From assembly GCA_011503125.2 (NCBI GenBank), contig WWBZ02000022.1:2170001-2234000 (forward strand): a stretch of 64,000 bases of DNA, in the 5' to 3' direction. The DNA is from Botryosphaeria dothidea (taxonomy: Eukaryota; Ascomycota; Dothideomycetes; Botryosphaeriales; Botryosphaeriaceae). The notes below the pieces were generated by a model. It was not told where the DNA came from and searched no databases. It worked only from the letters and a program-made list of their open reading frames with translations. The translations under genes were made by a program, and so were the position numbers. Every line of letters starts with the position of its first letter. Positions within the stretch are counted from its first letter, which is position 1. Below, piece by piece: positions 24,267-35,628 of the stretch.

Positions 24267-24985
24267 AAATGGCTTCTCCGCTGCTTCTCCTTGCAAAAAA
24301 AATTATTCTTATCTGCAAAAGACTTCTACGATTATGATTTTTCACGAGGTGGGCCTTCGTTGGCTTTACTTTGGGGCGTCTGATGATTTGGAATTTGGGC
24401 TCTACGAGTTTAGCGCTTTCCCCGTTTCCTCTAACAATGCGGTACGGTAAGTCCGCGGGGCTACAGGAGTCTTTATCTCATCTTTTTTCCGTCAGGTTGG
24501 CTATCTTTTTGTTTCTCCATGGTCTCCTCGCTGCGGGACGATGTGGGTTGGTCTGGATTCCAGGGTTCCATTCGAGATTTTGGCTTTTCCGCTCTGCTTG
24601 CTGGTGGGGTTCGCTCTATTTCGGTATTTGATTTGTAGTGCCTTTTGTTTTTGGTTATTGCTATTGTCGGGGACTTTGTCGCGCGTGGGCGTTGGGGCAC
24701 ACGTGGGCGCAACACATGGCCTAAGGGATATACCGTCAGCGAGGCGTGTTCGACGCAGCTGAGGTCCACAGGTCTAGGTCGCTGTTGCAATAGACAAGTT
24801 TCACCAATCGGTTGGTGATTGGGCAATTAAGTACGTTCCAGAACACGCCTCGGTCGCGCAGTCATCTGTTTCTGCCAGTCTATGGAAGATGTCTCAACTC
24901 TGTCTGACGGCTGCCCGATGTCACAATGTTTCCCGGAGATGATGATCTGTATGCACCGGCAAAGAAGACTAGATCGATACTATTA

Positions 24986-25072
24986 TCATTGGGAATCGAA
25001 GCATGCATCCGGGTGGCTCTGTCCTTGCGAATACAACACTTGTCTTTGAAAGAATGCTTCGATTCCCTATGA
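24986..25072. repeat. MITE-like inverted-repeat element, copy 1
   Basis: The left arm TCATTGGGAATCGAAGCATG and the right arm GAATGCTTCGATTCCCTATGA are near-perfect inverted repeats enclosing about 40 bp. The arms match those of the elements at 28584, 42146, 48576 and 53412 over the core GAAGCATTCATC. Confidence 0.6.
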
Positions 25073-25804
25073 AGTTGTGCCTGGCAGAGGCCGTCGCCTC
25101 TCAAAGTCAACTGCAAGACTCCTCTTGTACATTAGCACACTGGAAAGAAAAGCCGTCTAGTGTGTTCTGCGAGTCGATGTCATGGGCGCCAGGAACGAAG
25201 CAGATGCCAAGTGACGACGGAGATGTTCTCCAGGTGGAGGAGAGCATGATCTGGCCATGTAGCCACCAGCCACAAAGATACACAAAACGACCTGCAGAGC
25301 GCTTCTCAGGTTAATAGGCGATGATGGTGTTCTGTTCGAGGGAGCGAATCACGTGCGAGGGATAACAACAGGTTGTGCTGCCAATTGGGGATTCTTCGGG
25401 TGGAGATTGAGAGAGCGCTGATTGGCGCAGAAGACAGCAGAGATAACAGTTCCTAAACAGCCCGTAGCATCCCACGCTGCCGAAGCTAAACCCAGACGAT
25501 GATACCCGCTGGCAACTCAACCACAAACGCTTGTGCCTGAATGACAGCATCCCGCTGCCGCCACACCTCCGATCGACCCGCGGGCCTGGCTTTCTTCGAA
25601 TTGTCCGCGCCAAACTCGAGAGACGATGCGCTCTGGCCGTCCGTGCCGACGACTGTTGCAAGAAAAAAAGTGAGTGCTCTGGCAACTGGTACCGTCGGCC
25701 TTGAGCCGTTGCAAAGACGGCCAAGGCGATGCCTAGCTCCACAATCATGAGAGACTCGCACCTGGGGATCATGTCGAGAGTCAAGAGGCAGAGTATGCAG
25801 AAGC

Positions 25805-25812
25805 CCGCGGAG
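25805..25812 (-). promoter_or_regulatory. NirA-type nitrate-response site
   Basis: The minus strand reads CTCCGCGG, a full match to the NirA/NIT4 consensus CTCCGHGG. It is 603 bp upstream of the nitrate transporter ATG. A related ATCCGCGG is present at about 26175. Confidence 0.5.
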
Positions 25813-25871
25813 AAGGAGCACACTGTCTGTCCTTTTATTCTCTCTCGAAATCGGCTTACAGGGCCTCCACT

Positions 25872-26054
25872 GATAAGGCGGAAGGGAACGCGCTACTTCG
25901 GGACGCGACACGCAGGGTTCATTGGGGTTTGCGGGTGCGATAAGGCTGCTCTGATTTGCCCAGGCCACAACCAAGCTGCTCCGTCCGGCAATGGCGTCGC
26001 CCTCCGGGACCAGGGAGTGCACCCTAACTGCTGAACCGACACTTTGTCCTTATC
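25872..26054. promoter_or_regulatory. Three GATA (AreA/NIT2-type) sites
   Basis: GATAAG occurs at 25872-25877 and 25939-25944, and its complement CTTATC at 26049-26054. All lie within 550 bp of the nitrate transporter start. Multiple GATA sites are expected for AreA/NIT2 control of nitrate genes, but six-base sites also occur by chance. Confidence 0.45.
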
Positions 26055-26415
26055 AGCCAACCTCTCAGCCCAAGCCGTGCCTAGCCACTCAGCGCGCCCT
26101 CGATTCGCGCCCTCGACCCCAGTCAAGCCCGTCTTCCTCCAGTGCTCCACAATCTGTGATTCGCAGCCAGGGTGCCTTTCATCCGCGGACATGCTGTGCG
26201 CGATGACGCCCGGAGAAAGCTGTCTATGAGTCCTAACGACCACCTCTTAGGCCTTATATTAAACCATTCGCCTCATCCGCCTTCTGTACAACTGCAGACC
26301 AGGGTGTTCGCTTGCTTCCTCACCACCTCGATTTCCAATTCGGACCTCTCCAGCAGCTCATCAGCGAAAGGCACAAAACTGCCTGGTCATTGTTTACGGA
26401 GCAGCGCCGGCCACC

Positions 26416-28199
26416 ATGCTTGACGTCTCACTTCTCTTCCGTGCCCCGGAAGTCAACCCCATCAACCGCAAAGCACGGTCCATCCCGTGCCTCAACCCCT
26501 TCAACCTCTATGGACGGGTTTTCTTCTTCGCCTGGTTTGGCTTCATGATCGCCTTCTGGTCATGGTAAGTTTCCTCGTCTTCTCCCCCTTTACCTTCTCC
26601 GCTGCCCGGGCGGGTGATGATGCCACCCCGCATGCGGGAGAGTATATTCACCCCTGCACTTCCGCTTATCTGTGAGACATGAATGGCTGACGCATCCGGG
26701 GTGCATTGCAGGTACGCTTTCCCGCCTTTGCTATCGGATATTATCAAGAAGGATCTGGGCCTTTCCCAAGCTGAGATCGCCAACTCCAACATTATTGCCC
26801 TCGTGGCCACGTACGTCACCCAAACACTGCATTGAAATTGTGTACTCGTGGACGACAATGAGGGGAAATAGTAAGCTGACTGTTCCACAGACTTATTGTC
26901 CGTCTTATTGCTGGACCTGCCTGTGACCGCTTCGGCCCCCGCTGGACCTTTGCAGGATGTCTGATTCTCGGTGCCATCCCGACCTTCCTGGCTGGCGCTG
27001 TCCAGAATGCCACCGGTCTGATGGTCCTCCGCTTCTTCGTTGGTATCCTAGGCGGTAGCTTCGTTCCCTGCCAGGTATGGACCACCGGATTTTACGACAA
27101 GAACATTGTTGGCACCGCCAACTCGCTCACCGGTGGCCTGGGCAACATGGGTGGCGGAATCACCTACTTCGTCATGCCAGCCATTTACGAGTCTCTGGTC
27201 TCCGATGGTCTACGCAAGCACGTTGCTTGGCGTATTACCTTCGTCGTTCCTGGCATCTTGATCACTGTCACTGCCATCGCCATGCTTCTCTTCACGCCCG
27301 ACTGCCCGACCGGCAAATGGTCGGAACGCCAGGCCGTGGCCGATGCCAATCTGCGCTCCCATAGCATCAGCGGCGGAGTCGTGGAAATCCCCGGCTCTCT
27401 TACCAGTCCACCCACGGCTAAGAGCCAGTCGGGCACCCAGTCCCCCATTGGCTCTGTTTCTTCCACCAAGAAAGAAGGCGACGTCCTCCCTTCTGACCAC
27501 TTCACAGACCACGAGGCCCAAATTAGCGAGGCCCAAATGCTCGAAGCTGCTAAGGGAGAAGTCATCCAGAAACCCACTTTCAAGGAAGCCATGAAGGTTA
27601 CCATCTCCCTGCAGACCCTTACCCTTGCCGCCGGCTACTTCTGCTCCTTTGGCAGCGAGCTCGCCATCAACAGTATTTTGGGCTCCTACTATGCCAAGAA
27701 CTTCCCCTCGCTCTCACTCCAGGAACGTGGCAACTGGGCTGCCATGTTCGGCCTGCTCAACGGCGCCTTCCGCCCGCTCGGCGGCCTCGTCGCCGACCTT
27801 GCGTACCACGCGACCGGCGGCAATGTGTGGGCTAAGAAGGCTCTCATTCACGCCTACGGCCTGATCACCGGCGCTTTTCTCATCATCATCGGCGTCCTCA
27901 ACCCGCATGATGAGAGCACCATGTTCGGCCTTATCGCCGGCATGGCCTTCTTCCTCGAGGGCGGCAACGGCCTCAACTTCGCCCTTGTGCCGCACGTACA
28001 CCCCTTCGCGAATGGCGTTGTCAGCGGTGTGACGGGCGCCGCCGGAAACCTGGGTGGTATCATCTTCGCAATCATTTTCAGATACCACGGCAAGGACTAT
28101 GCGAAGTGCTTCTGGATCATTGGCATTATGCATATCGCTCTAAACCTGGCGGTGACCTGGATTAAGCCCATCCCGAAGGGACAGATTGGCGGTCACTGA
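26416..28199 (+). CDS. crnA: Nitrate transporter (NNP family MFS, CrnA/NrtA type)
   Basis: High-affinity nitrate (and probably nitrite) uptake at the plasma membrane. Three exons (26416-26564, 26712-26810, 26891-28199) give 518 residues with about twelve membrane segments. The NNP signature is visible as [18 protein letters not shown], and a second Gly-rich segment reads [18 protein letters not shown]. The MFS motif is [16 protein letters not shown] large hydrophilic loop between segments six and seven (about residues 220-310, rich in Ser, Thr and Glu) is typical of fungal CrnA. The ATG at 26416 has a strong context (CCACCATG). No nitrate or nitrite reductase gene lies beside it, so it is not in a nitrate cluster within this window. 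Confidence 0.94.
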
Positions 28200-29554
28200 A
28201 ATATTTCTTTCTCCATATTTTGTTGAGCATTGATAGATACTGAGATGACGGATACGAAAATGGGTTCTGGCGGGTTGGGTGTGCCTGCTTGGTGTTTTTG
28301 GAGCAGTTTTGTCATGATATCCATATACAGTGTTTATGAGCCTGGTTAGTGAAAACCCCATATTGGAAAGAAAACAATTGTGTTACTGAGGTCTTTTGTT
28401 ATGATGTGACCTATGTAAAGCAATGTATTAGGGGGGAAATTCTGGCATCATTTGCCCTTTATCTCACCCAGCTAAAAATGAGACAATATATGTCGAGGCC
28501 TCGACCTTGAAATCAGATATGATCCACGCCCTAGATGTATGATGCCTATTCCAAAAATAAACATACAATCAACATGCCATTGCCGCGGAGAGTTGAAGCA
28601 TTCGTCTAGATGTGGGTGTAATCGGTCTCCGTGAACGCTTGCATTCCGACGACCGCTTTAACTACCCAGACGTTCAACTGTGCTCTCGCAATGCCATCGG
28701 AATCCCCTGTGGAATATGACGAAAAAATGATGCAAAGTGATGCTGGAGTTATTTGTTTGGACCTGTCCCACCTCCCCTCTCCCTCAATCAACACGAGAGT
28801 GACATCACCACGACAGAGCGCAAGCAAGTCCAGCGAAAGCGCCGATAAGAGCTCCCTGTTGGCTCCACTCACAAACGAATCAAATCAGACTCAGATAAGC
28901 CGTCCTTGTGTCGAACCACCAAAAACTCACCGACCCGCAATTCTCCTCCTTCGCCACCATCCCTACACTTGAGCTTGGAGATATCTCACGAGCATTTTGT
29001 AATGTCCACTGTCAACTTGTGGGTTGACTCCATTATCTGAGGTTAAAAAAAGATTTTTTGCTGATATCTAGGCCGTCCAATGAACGCTCAGACAGGGCTG
29101 GGAGGTCTTGAAGATGCATCTCCGCGGAGGTTCCGAAAGGGGACGATGGCTGGGCATCTGCCGGCAACCTTCTTCGTCAGGGCGGGTAGTACCCGATTGC
29201 GCCACGGTCAGTGGGATACTGGGCCGGGTTTCTGGTGTGACCCGGTGTAGCTGTGGACCTTTTCTGGTCTGCTGTCTTTGAGGTGTTGGCGGTTCCAGTC
29301 ACTTGAATCTGGACTTGAACACTTCCGGTACGTCGAACTCCTCTTCATCGGGGATATCTTCAATCGAAAAACAACAGAATCATCGTCGGTCATCATAGTA
29401 GCTTAAAACACGCAGGAAAAAAAAACGAGAAATAGATTGAGGTGGTGCAGAATAGACTTCCCATTTCCGCCCCAAACCCCCGAAGCCACGTCCAATCCTT
29501 ACCAACCACTGGCTTCCCGAAGAAAACTTCAACAAAGAAAGCAACATTACATGG
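28200..29554. other. Intergenic region (convergent 3' ends)
   Basis: This is 1.35 kb between the nitrate transporter and the RBR-like gene. It contains one inverted-repeat element at 28584-28652. The remaining open frames (28606-28872, 28631-28972) are not supported. Confidence 0.5.
28584..28652. repeat. MITE-like inverted-repeat element, copy 2
   Basis: The left arm GAGTTGAAGCATTCGTCTA is shared with copy 3. The right arm GTGAACGCTTGCATTCCG is the complement of the left arm of copy 5 (AGTGCAAGCGTTCA). The inverted arms have diverged but line up with the other members. Confidence 0.5.
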
Positions 29555-31038
29555 TCACACCCTATTCTCCCTACAGAACCCGCATGCCCGAACACCACAG
29601 CCTCCACACGCCTTCACCCCATCCTCGTCCCCGTCCCTTCCACAATGATACCAAATATCCACGCCATAAAAGTCCGCACACACCTCACACCGATGCATCG
29701 CCCCTTCCACAGATGCCCACACCGCATGCCCGCACCTCCGGGATGGAGACGTCCTCGCCCCTCCTTCACCCCATCCCGTCACACCACCGCCTCCCCTTCC
29801 CTCCTCTTCGTCCAGCCCGACCAGCAGCGCGTTCAGCACGTCCACGACTGTCCGCACGCTAGCTCGCAGGCGCTCGAACTCAACCCTCGAGAGCGGGAGC
29901 AGCGAGGCAGCTAGTTGGGGATAGGGGAACCGTGGGTTCGGGATGGTGTCGTAGAAGGGCTGCGGGGGGACGATGATGTCGTCACTTCGGCCGGGATAGG
30001 GCGGAGGCGGGTCTTCCGGGATGGTGGTCATGGGCGGCGGCGGTCGTGGTTGTGCTCGTCGCGCGCGGGCTCGGCTTGGGCGGACCTGCACGAGGTGTGC
30101 TGCTGGGCTGCCTCGATTGCTACTTCGGCTGCTCTGGATGTTCGGGTGTGGGGATGTGGAAGTGGTGGGTTGCTGGTTACTGGAGCTGGCTTCTTGCTGC
30201 TGTATTTGAGGCAGTGATGTAGCATCGCGGTGTCTCCTTCCCTCTGAAAATGTGCTGGCTTCCGGTGCTTGCGTCTCGTCCCCCGCTGCTCTCTCGGTGA
30301 CGAGCTCGGTGGCCTTCTCGAGGAGCTTCTCGTCGTCCCACTGTGCGCAGTGGCATGTCTTCCACGGCATCCCGCAGGCGTAGCAGAAGTGAGCGCCGCA
30401 ATGGCATCTGAGGAATGGTCAGAACTAGTGAGTGAACGAACATACATCTTCACCAAGAATCAGTGGCCCAGGTGTAGACGTAGAACATGGAAAAGGTTAC
30501 GCGAGATAACTCCCTCGAATCCCCAAGACCGGACAAAGTGTTGCAGTGCCACATCAATCCTTTAAGCACTCGACTTAAGGCAGGTAGGACATGAGTGCGT
30601 AAATAAAGAAACGAGAACATACGCAACATGATTGCCTCTGGGCCCCAGCTCTACAAACATCCCACACGTACAGCATTTCGCCCACCCACACGCCTTCGCC
30701 ATATTCAGAAATTCCTTGTCCGCCTGCTCATCGCCGATCTGGCCTCCTTCTTCTATCCAACTACTCAGTCCCGACTTTCCTGCAGCCTGTGCTTGTTCCC
30801 TCTCTGCCCTTTCGATTTCCTCAACCTGCTGGATGATAGCAAACTCCGCGTCCTCCTCTTCATCTCTACGATCCCCGCGAGTGCAGCTCCATTCCTCCAA
30901 GTCCTCCAGCTGGAGACGCCACGCCATCTCCCAGTCAGCATCATCGTCGTTCTTCACATCGTGTTCCTTGATGTCGTCTATGGCGCTCCAATCCCAACTG
31001 GTCGTTCTGTCGAGAAATGAATGCGGACGGGAGGTCAT
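29555..31038 (-). CDS. RBR-like zinc protein lacking RING1 and the RING2 catalytic Cys
   Basis: Two exons (31038-30623, 30407-29555) give 422 residues. The part across the junction reads KCCTCGMFVELGPRGNHVA|CHCGAHFCYACG, followed by WKTCHC. This is the RING2-type module of fungal RBR/IBR ubiquitin ligases. The C-terminus (GHAVWASVEGAMHRCEVC ... CGGCGVRACGFCRENRV) matches the Cys-rich end of that same fungal family. No RING1 or IBR precedes it: the first 110 residues are acidic and Cys-poor. The usual catalytic Cys before NHxxC is Gly here (PRGNHVAC). The middle is a Pro/Ser-rich linker. The protein may be a non-catalytic ubiquitin-pathway factor or a truncated gene; I favour the former only weakly, because the zinc ligands are kept. 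Confidence 0.75.
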
Positions 31039-32650
31039 GATCAACGCTTCATTGCTCCATGATGGTAGACGGCTCACGATGAGGGATGAAGTTGGGATGA
31101 AGATAGAGGCGGAGCATTCGAAAAAAGCCTCAACCAGGAAGCAAGCAAAGAGCCGCCTGAGTTTTCACTTCCATGAAGAGAGGTCAACAGTGCTGCTCGT
31201 TGGTCGTGTGATGTCCGCCTCGTAAAAGCAGCAAATGATAGCGCGAGACGTGGCTTCGAATTTTCTTTGCATTTTGTGATAGTAACGTCTGGTTGGATCA
31301 ACGTGGGTGTATACGTACCATGAAACGTCAAAGTTATGCAGGCGTCCGCTTTCAGAAATGCCAAAGGCAGCAACACGGCGGTCCGAAATGCCGAGTTGAT
31401 CATCCTTGAAGATCTGATCTGAGATTTAATCCCTGCAGTTTGAGAAAAGTCAGTCATCGGTGTGCGTTGCCTGGCCCAAGAGACATAGTAGAACAGCTAA
31501 AATAATCTTCACTTGGAAAAAGACGGGAATAAGAGGAAGAGTCTTGTCATTGAGAGATCTGATAAACTAATTGAAATAAGCCACCAGGACCGCTTCTTTT
31601 CTTTTGCAGAACAAGGGCCGCTGTTGCCAATACTATCATGTTCCCAATTTGGCTTCATCTTAAAAGTTTGTTATTTTGTGTTTTCTTTCTACCAGGTCTT
31701 GCTACAAGACGAGTGGTTAACTCTTGGCCACCTCCACTCGTTTGCTGTGAGGCAGCGCGAGTGGTCCACAGAGCCGCCAAGAAGAGCCTGGACTAATCTG
31801 GTCCGTTCCAAATGCTCGGAAAGGTGATCAACCGTTGAAAAGTGGTTTCTCTCGAGCCGTAGAAGTAGCGCTCCGAGTTTACAGAGGGTGATGTCTGTTC
31901 GTTCGTTCGTTCGTCGCAAGATGTACTTGCTCTCGCAAGTACAGTAGTGCAGATTAATATGTTTTACGTGTTCGTGCTAAAGGTGCAAACCGCGACGAGG
32001 CCTGCGCCGATTGGGGAAAAGTACCGAATAGACGATAATGGTGGCTGATGCTCCGCTACACGTCAAGAGTCGATGCCAATCCCACGGTGCCGTCTAGTCA
32101 AAGAAGGTAATTGAACTTTTTTTGGTTCGAAAGGACGCCGTCTTGTCGTGAAGAATCCCTGAATGTCGTTGAAAAAAACCATCCGTACAGGGGGTCGGAG
32201 AATTCGACCTGGTGGAAACGGCACGCAAAGCTGCGGAAAAGCATCGGGATATCGAACGAAGAGTAGGTCGACTCGAAATCGCGACTGGCGCCGTGGTCGA
32301 CGCGAAACTGAGAGAGAGAGAAAAGTGAAACGAGAAAACCGTGGAAAAACCCAAGGCGCATATTTTACAGATGCGACAACCAGAAGACTCGTGACCCGTT
32401 CGTGCGCCGGCATGGACCCATTACACCCGATAGGAAAAAGAACCAGGCAACAAGTCCCATGTTCAGCCGTTCGGATATCGTGGTCGTCGCGTGAACGTGA
32501 GTATGTGCAAAGGGAGAAAAAGGAAATGCCCATGCTACCGAAGCATAGAGCAGTATCGAATGACCGAGAGAGATGCCGACGATGACTTCAAATAGAGCTC
32601 TGAACTTGTACTTCAGCCTCTAAACTCCGAAAGAGAACCGGAATCGGGAT
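31039..32650. other. Intergenic region
   Basis: This is 1.6 kb upstream of the RBR-like gene and downstream of DHH1. It has a TTCG tetranucleotide run (about 31897-31914) next to a perfect hairpin at 31922-31943. The frames at 31513-31827 and 32063-32533 lack family-like features and are not accepted. Confidence 0.45.
31922..31943. repeat. Perfect 9-bp hairpin beside a TTCG microsatellite
   Basis: TGTACTTGC and GCAAGTACA are exact complements around the loop TCTC. The hairpin follows directly after about four TTCG units. Function unknown; it may be only a chance palindrome. Confidence 0.5.
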
Positions 32651-34212
32651 TTATGCTTGAGGCCGAGGAGCACGCTGTCCATTAAATCCGTTGCGCTGGC
32701 CACCACCACGGCGTTGGCCTTGGAAGCCGCCACGCTGTCCTCTGTAGCCACCACGGCCACCATGTTGGGCATTTCCGCGAGAGGCATTGGGGTTAGCGTC
32801 CTGGTCCTGGAGCTGTCCCTGAATCGATGCCTGCTGAAGGGGACCCCTGTTGGCTGGAGCATTCGAGATGGGACGAGGGATGCTCTCAGGAGACTCATAG
32901 ACGTAGAGCTTCTTCTCAATGGTTTGGGGAATCGGCTGGATCTCGGTCCCAAGTTCCTGCTCGATCTTGTACAAGTTGAAGCGGTCATCCCAGTTGATCA
33001 GGTTGATGGCTAGACCGAGGTGACCGAAACGACCAGAACGACCAATACGGTGCAAGTAGGTTTCAGCGTTCTTGGGAAAATCGAAGTTGATGACAACGTT
33101 AACAGCCTGAATATCGATACCACGGGTGAGCAAGTCCGAGCAGACCAAGTTACGGCACACGCCGTTCCTGAAGTCGTGGAAAACACGGTTACGAGCGTGC
33201 TGGAGCATCTTGGCATGAGAGTAGAAGCAAGAGTAGCCAAGCTCGGTGATCTTCTTGGCGAGAAGCTCGACACGGTTAGTCGAGTTGCAGAAGATGATGG
33301 ACTGGTTGATCTGAAGCTTGTTGAAAAGGGTGTTCAAGCAATGAACCTTTTGCTTCTCTTCAACAAAGGCGTAGTACTGGGTGATACCGCGGAGAGTGAG
33401 CTCGTCCATCAGGTTGATCTCGTATGGCTGGTTCATGTGCTTGTCCTGTGCTGACTTAGAATCCGTGGATGACGTCAAAACAGCGAGGAGACGTCTCAAC
33501 ATACCTTGAAGCTCTTGACAACGATGGGGAAGGTCGCGGAGAAGAGCATGACCTGACGATCCTTAGGGTGGAAAGCCAAGAGTTGCTCAATGACAGGGGT
33601 GAATTCAGGAGAAAGAAGCTTGTCAGCTTCATCCATGACGAAGGTTGGGCAGGCAGAAAGGTCAGCAACGCCCTTGCTCGCCAGGTCCAATATCCTTCCC
33701 GGCGTACCCACAATGATGTGGACCGGCTCGCTCAAACGGATAATGTCGTCCTTGAGGCCCGTGCCTCCAGTGGTGACCATGACATTGATGCCCAGGTGCT
33801 TGCCAAGGGTCTTGCAGACCTGCGAGGTCTGGAGAGCCAGTTCTCTCGTCGGCACCAGGATCAGGGCTTGGGTCTTGGTGCTCTTGGGGTTGATGCGCTC
33901 AAGGGTGGGAATTACGAACGCAGCAGTCTTGCCGGTGCCATTCTTGGCGCGGGCCAGAATATCACGGCCGGTCAGAGCGACAGGAATCGTCTCCTCTTGG
34001 ATGGGCGACGGCTTTTCGAAGCCAGCCTCGAAGATGCCCATCATCAACTCTCTCTTAATGTAGAAATCCTCGAACTCCAAGCCCTTAGTTGCTGTAACAT
34101 CTTCCGTCTGTACTCTGTTATCCTTAGGGGGTGCCTTCAGGCTGTTCTTCCAGTCCGCTGATGACTCGTTCAAGCTCGCCGAAGCGAGCTGGTTCGTAAT
34201 ATCTGCCGCCAT
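32651..34212 (-). CDS. DHH1: ATP-dependent RNA helicase DHH1 (DDX6)
   Basis: DEAD-box helicase of P-bodies that promotes decapping and translational repression of mRNA. Two exons (34212-33505, 33445-32651) give 500 residues. The motifs appear in order: Q motif ([13 protein letters not shown]), I (AKNGTGKT), Ia (PTRELALQ), GG, Ib (TPGR), II (DEAD), III (SAT), then in the second domain the IV region (IIFCNS), V (RGID) and VI ([10 protein letters not shown]). The DHH1/DDX6 group is indicated by [18 protein letters not shown] and by [23 protein letters not shown]. The tail is Gly/Arg/Gln-rich (RGG-like), as in filamentous fungi. Divergent from the rhomboid gene. Confidence 0.97.
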
Positions 34213-34827
34213 TGAGAGTGGGGTGAGGTTGATGGCGGGTTGAGGTGGGAAAATGTGGTCGGATCAGCCCAGCTGGTGGTTAAGGGCAGTCGCTGCGCGG
34301 GGTTGTGGCTCAAGGGTTCGACTTCAAGCACGTGGCTGCAGGCGTGCGAGTCGGCGTCGACAAGGGAGGTGACGCGCAGGGCAGTGGTGGGCGCGCAGGA
34401 GTGAGGACGTGATGCGGATATCCGAAAAAGAAGTGGTCTGTCTTTGCAGCGCGGAGGAGTAGCTTTGTGGCGGAGCTGTAGGCGAGGCTTGCGGTCAGGT
34501 AGCTGGGGAGCTGTCGCGAGGAGGGTGGAGTAGTACGGGCGGTTTGGCCTGCGATAGCGCGGTGCAGGCTCGAGAGCGGGCTCAAGAAGAAGAGGAGAAG
34601 CGGATTGAGCGCAAGCGCGTGTGTGTAGCGTGTGTGGAGTTGGGTAGTGGGCGGGCAAGGTAGAGGTGTGTGTGTGAAGAGGGCAGGTTTGGTCGTCAAG
34701 AGGGACAGCCCGCACCTGATCCGAGGACACGCCGATTCGCCGACGCCGCCACCACCACCGCTCTGATCACCACAGCCAGCGCCCGTCGCACGCCCCATCA
34801 CCCGTCAACCTTACTCAGACTTCCGCA
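34213..34827. promoter_or_regulatory. Bidirectional promoter DHH1 / rhomboid
   Basis: A 615 bp GC-rich spacer between divergent start codons. It probably includes a long DHH1 5' leader. No TATA box was recognised. Confidence 0.5.
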
Positions 34828-35628
34828 ATGCTGCTCCGCCCGGGCCTCACCCGCGCTGCAAAGCTGCCGCCCACGAGCGCTCTGCGCCGCGCCGCCCTGG
34901 CCCGCCGCTTCTACAGCTCCTTCGGTCAGTCGGCGGGCCAGGCCGCGTCCCAGCGCTGGCTCTATACCATCCTGGGGTTAAACACAGCCGTCTTCGCTGC
35001 CTGGAAATATGCAGACAACACCATTCCGATCGACCTCAAGGCCGCCTTCTCCAAGGACACCTATCAACAGATTGCCAAATATGTCCACCTCGACAAGCGC
35101 CTCATTCTGCAAGACCTGCTCAACCAATTTGTCTTCAAGTCAGACGACCCTGATCGCGGCCGCTGGTGGACATCCGTCACTGCCACTTTCTCACACAAGG
35201 ACCTGCCGCATTTCATCTTCAATATGATCGCCCTCAAGTCTTTCGGTGATGCCATGATTGCCTATCTGCCAAGAGTCAACCCTGCTAGCTTCCTCACCCT
35301 CTACCTCGGAGCCGGGCTTGCTGGCTCTCTTGGATTCTACTACCAGAAGAAAACCCAGGGCGACAGGCAACAGTCCGCAGCCATCGGCGCCAGCGGTGCT
35401 GTTTCGGGTCTTGCGGCCGCTGCCGCCCTGATTGCGCCAAACGACAAGTGGCGATTTGTCTTTATCCCCGTTGGCATTCCGGCGTGGGCTATGTTTCCCG
35501 CCTACATCGCTTACGATGCCTTCTACATGAACGATCCAAACAGCAGGGTCGGTCACAGTGGCCATATTGGTGGCGCTGCATTTGGTGCTGCCTATTATTG
35601 GCTCGTCCTGCGCCGCCTTAGGTTTTAA
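34828..35628 (+). CDS. PCP1: Mitochondrial rhomboid protease (PCP1/RBD1 type)
   Basis: Intramembrane serine protease of the mitochondrial inner membrane, which in yeast processes Mgm1 and Ccp1. Single exon, 266 residues. The N-terminus (MLLRPGLTRAAKLPPTSALRRAALARRFYSS) is Arg-rich and has no acidic residue, as expected of a mitochondrial presequence. The first membrane helix starts near residue 45. The catalytic dyad is kept: Ser189 in GASGAVSG and His246 in GHSGHIGG. The upstream motif FSHKDLPHFIFNM, with conserved His and Asn, matches the rhomboid oxyanion region. The protein is shorter than yeast Pcp1 (346 residues), mostly in the N-terminal region. Confidence 0.93.
   Translation: MLLRPGLTRAAKLPPTSALRRAALARRFYSSFGQSAGQAASQRWLYTILGLNTAVFAAWKYADNTIPIDLKAAFSKDTYQQIAKYVHLDKRLILQDLLNQFVFKSDDPDRGRWWTSVTATFSHKDLPHFIFNMIALKSFGDAMIAYLPRVNPASFLTLYLGAGLAGSLGFYYQKKTQGDRQQSAAIGASGAVSGLAAAAALIAPNDKWRFVFIPVGIPAWAMFPAYIAYDAFYMNDPNSRVGHSGHIGGAAFGAAYYWLVLRRLRF

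Larger units (their letters stand above)
24267..26415. other. Long intergenic region upstream of the nitrate transporter
   Basis: 2.1 kb. It contains an inverted-repeat element (24986-25072), one NirA-type site and three GATA-type sites near the transporter. A minus-strand frame around 25486-25823 has a hydrophobic stretch (FCILCLLTLDMIP), but I could not assemble a convincing gene from it. Confidence 0.5.

Noticed and set aside
25311..26022. Overlapping minus-strand frames with a hydrophobic stretch and a possible 41-nt intron
   Set aside because: The candidate splice gives a frame that stops soon after, there is no clear start, and the region overlaps the nitrate transporter promoter sites.
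32063..32533. 156-codon minus-strand frame downstream of DHH1
   Set aside because: No family-like features; it probably overlaps the DHH1 3' UTR and is contradicted by several similar-length frames on both strands.
34310..34400. GGTTCGACTTCAAG resembling a tRNA B box
   Set aside because: There is no matching A box or acceptor stem around it. No tRNA was found anywhere in the window by eye.
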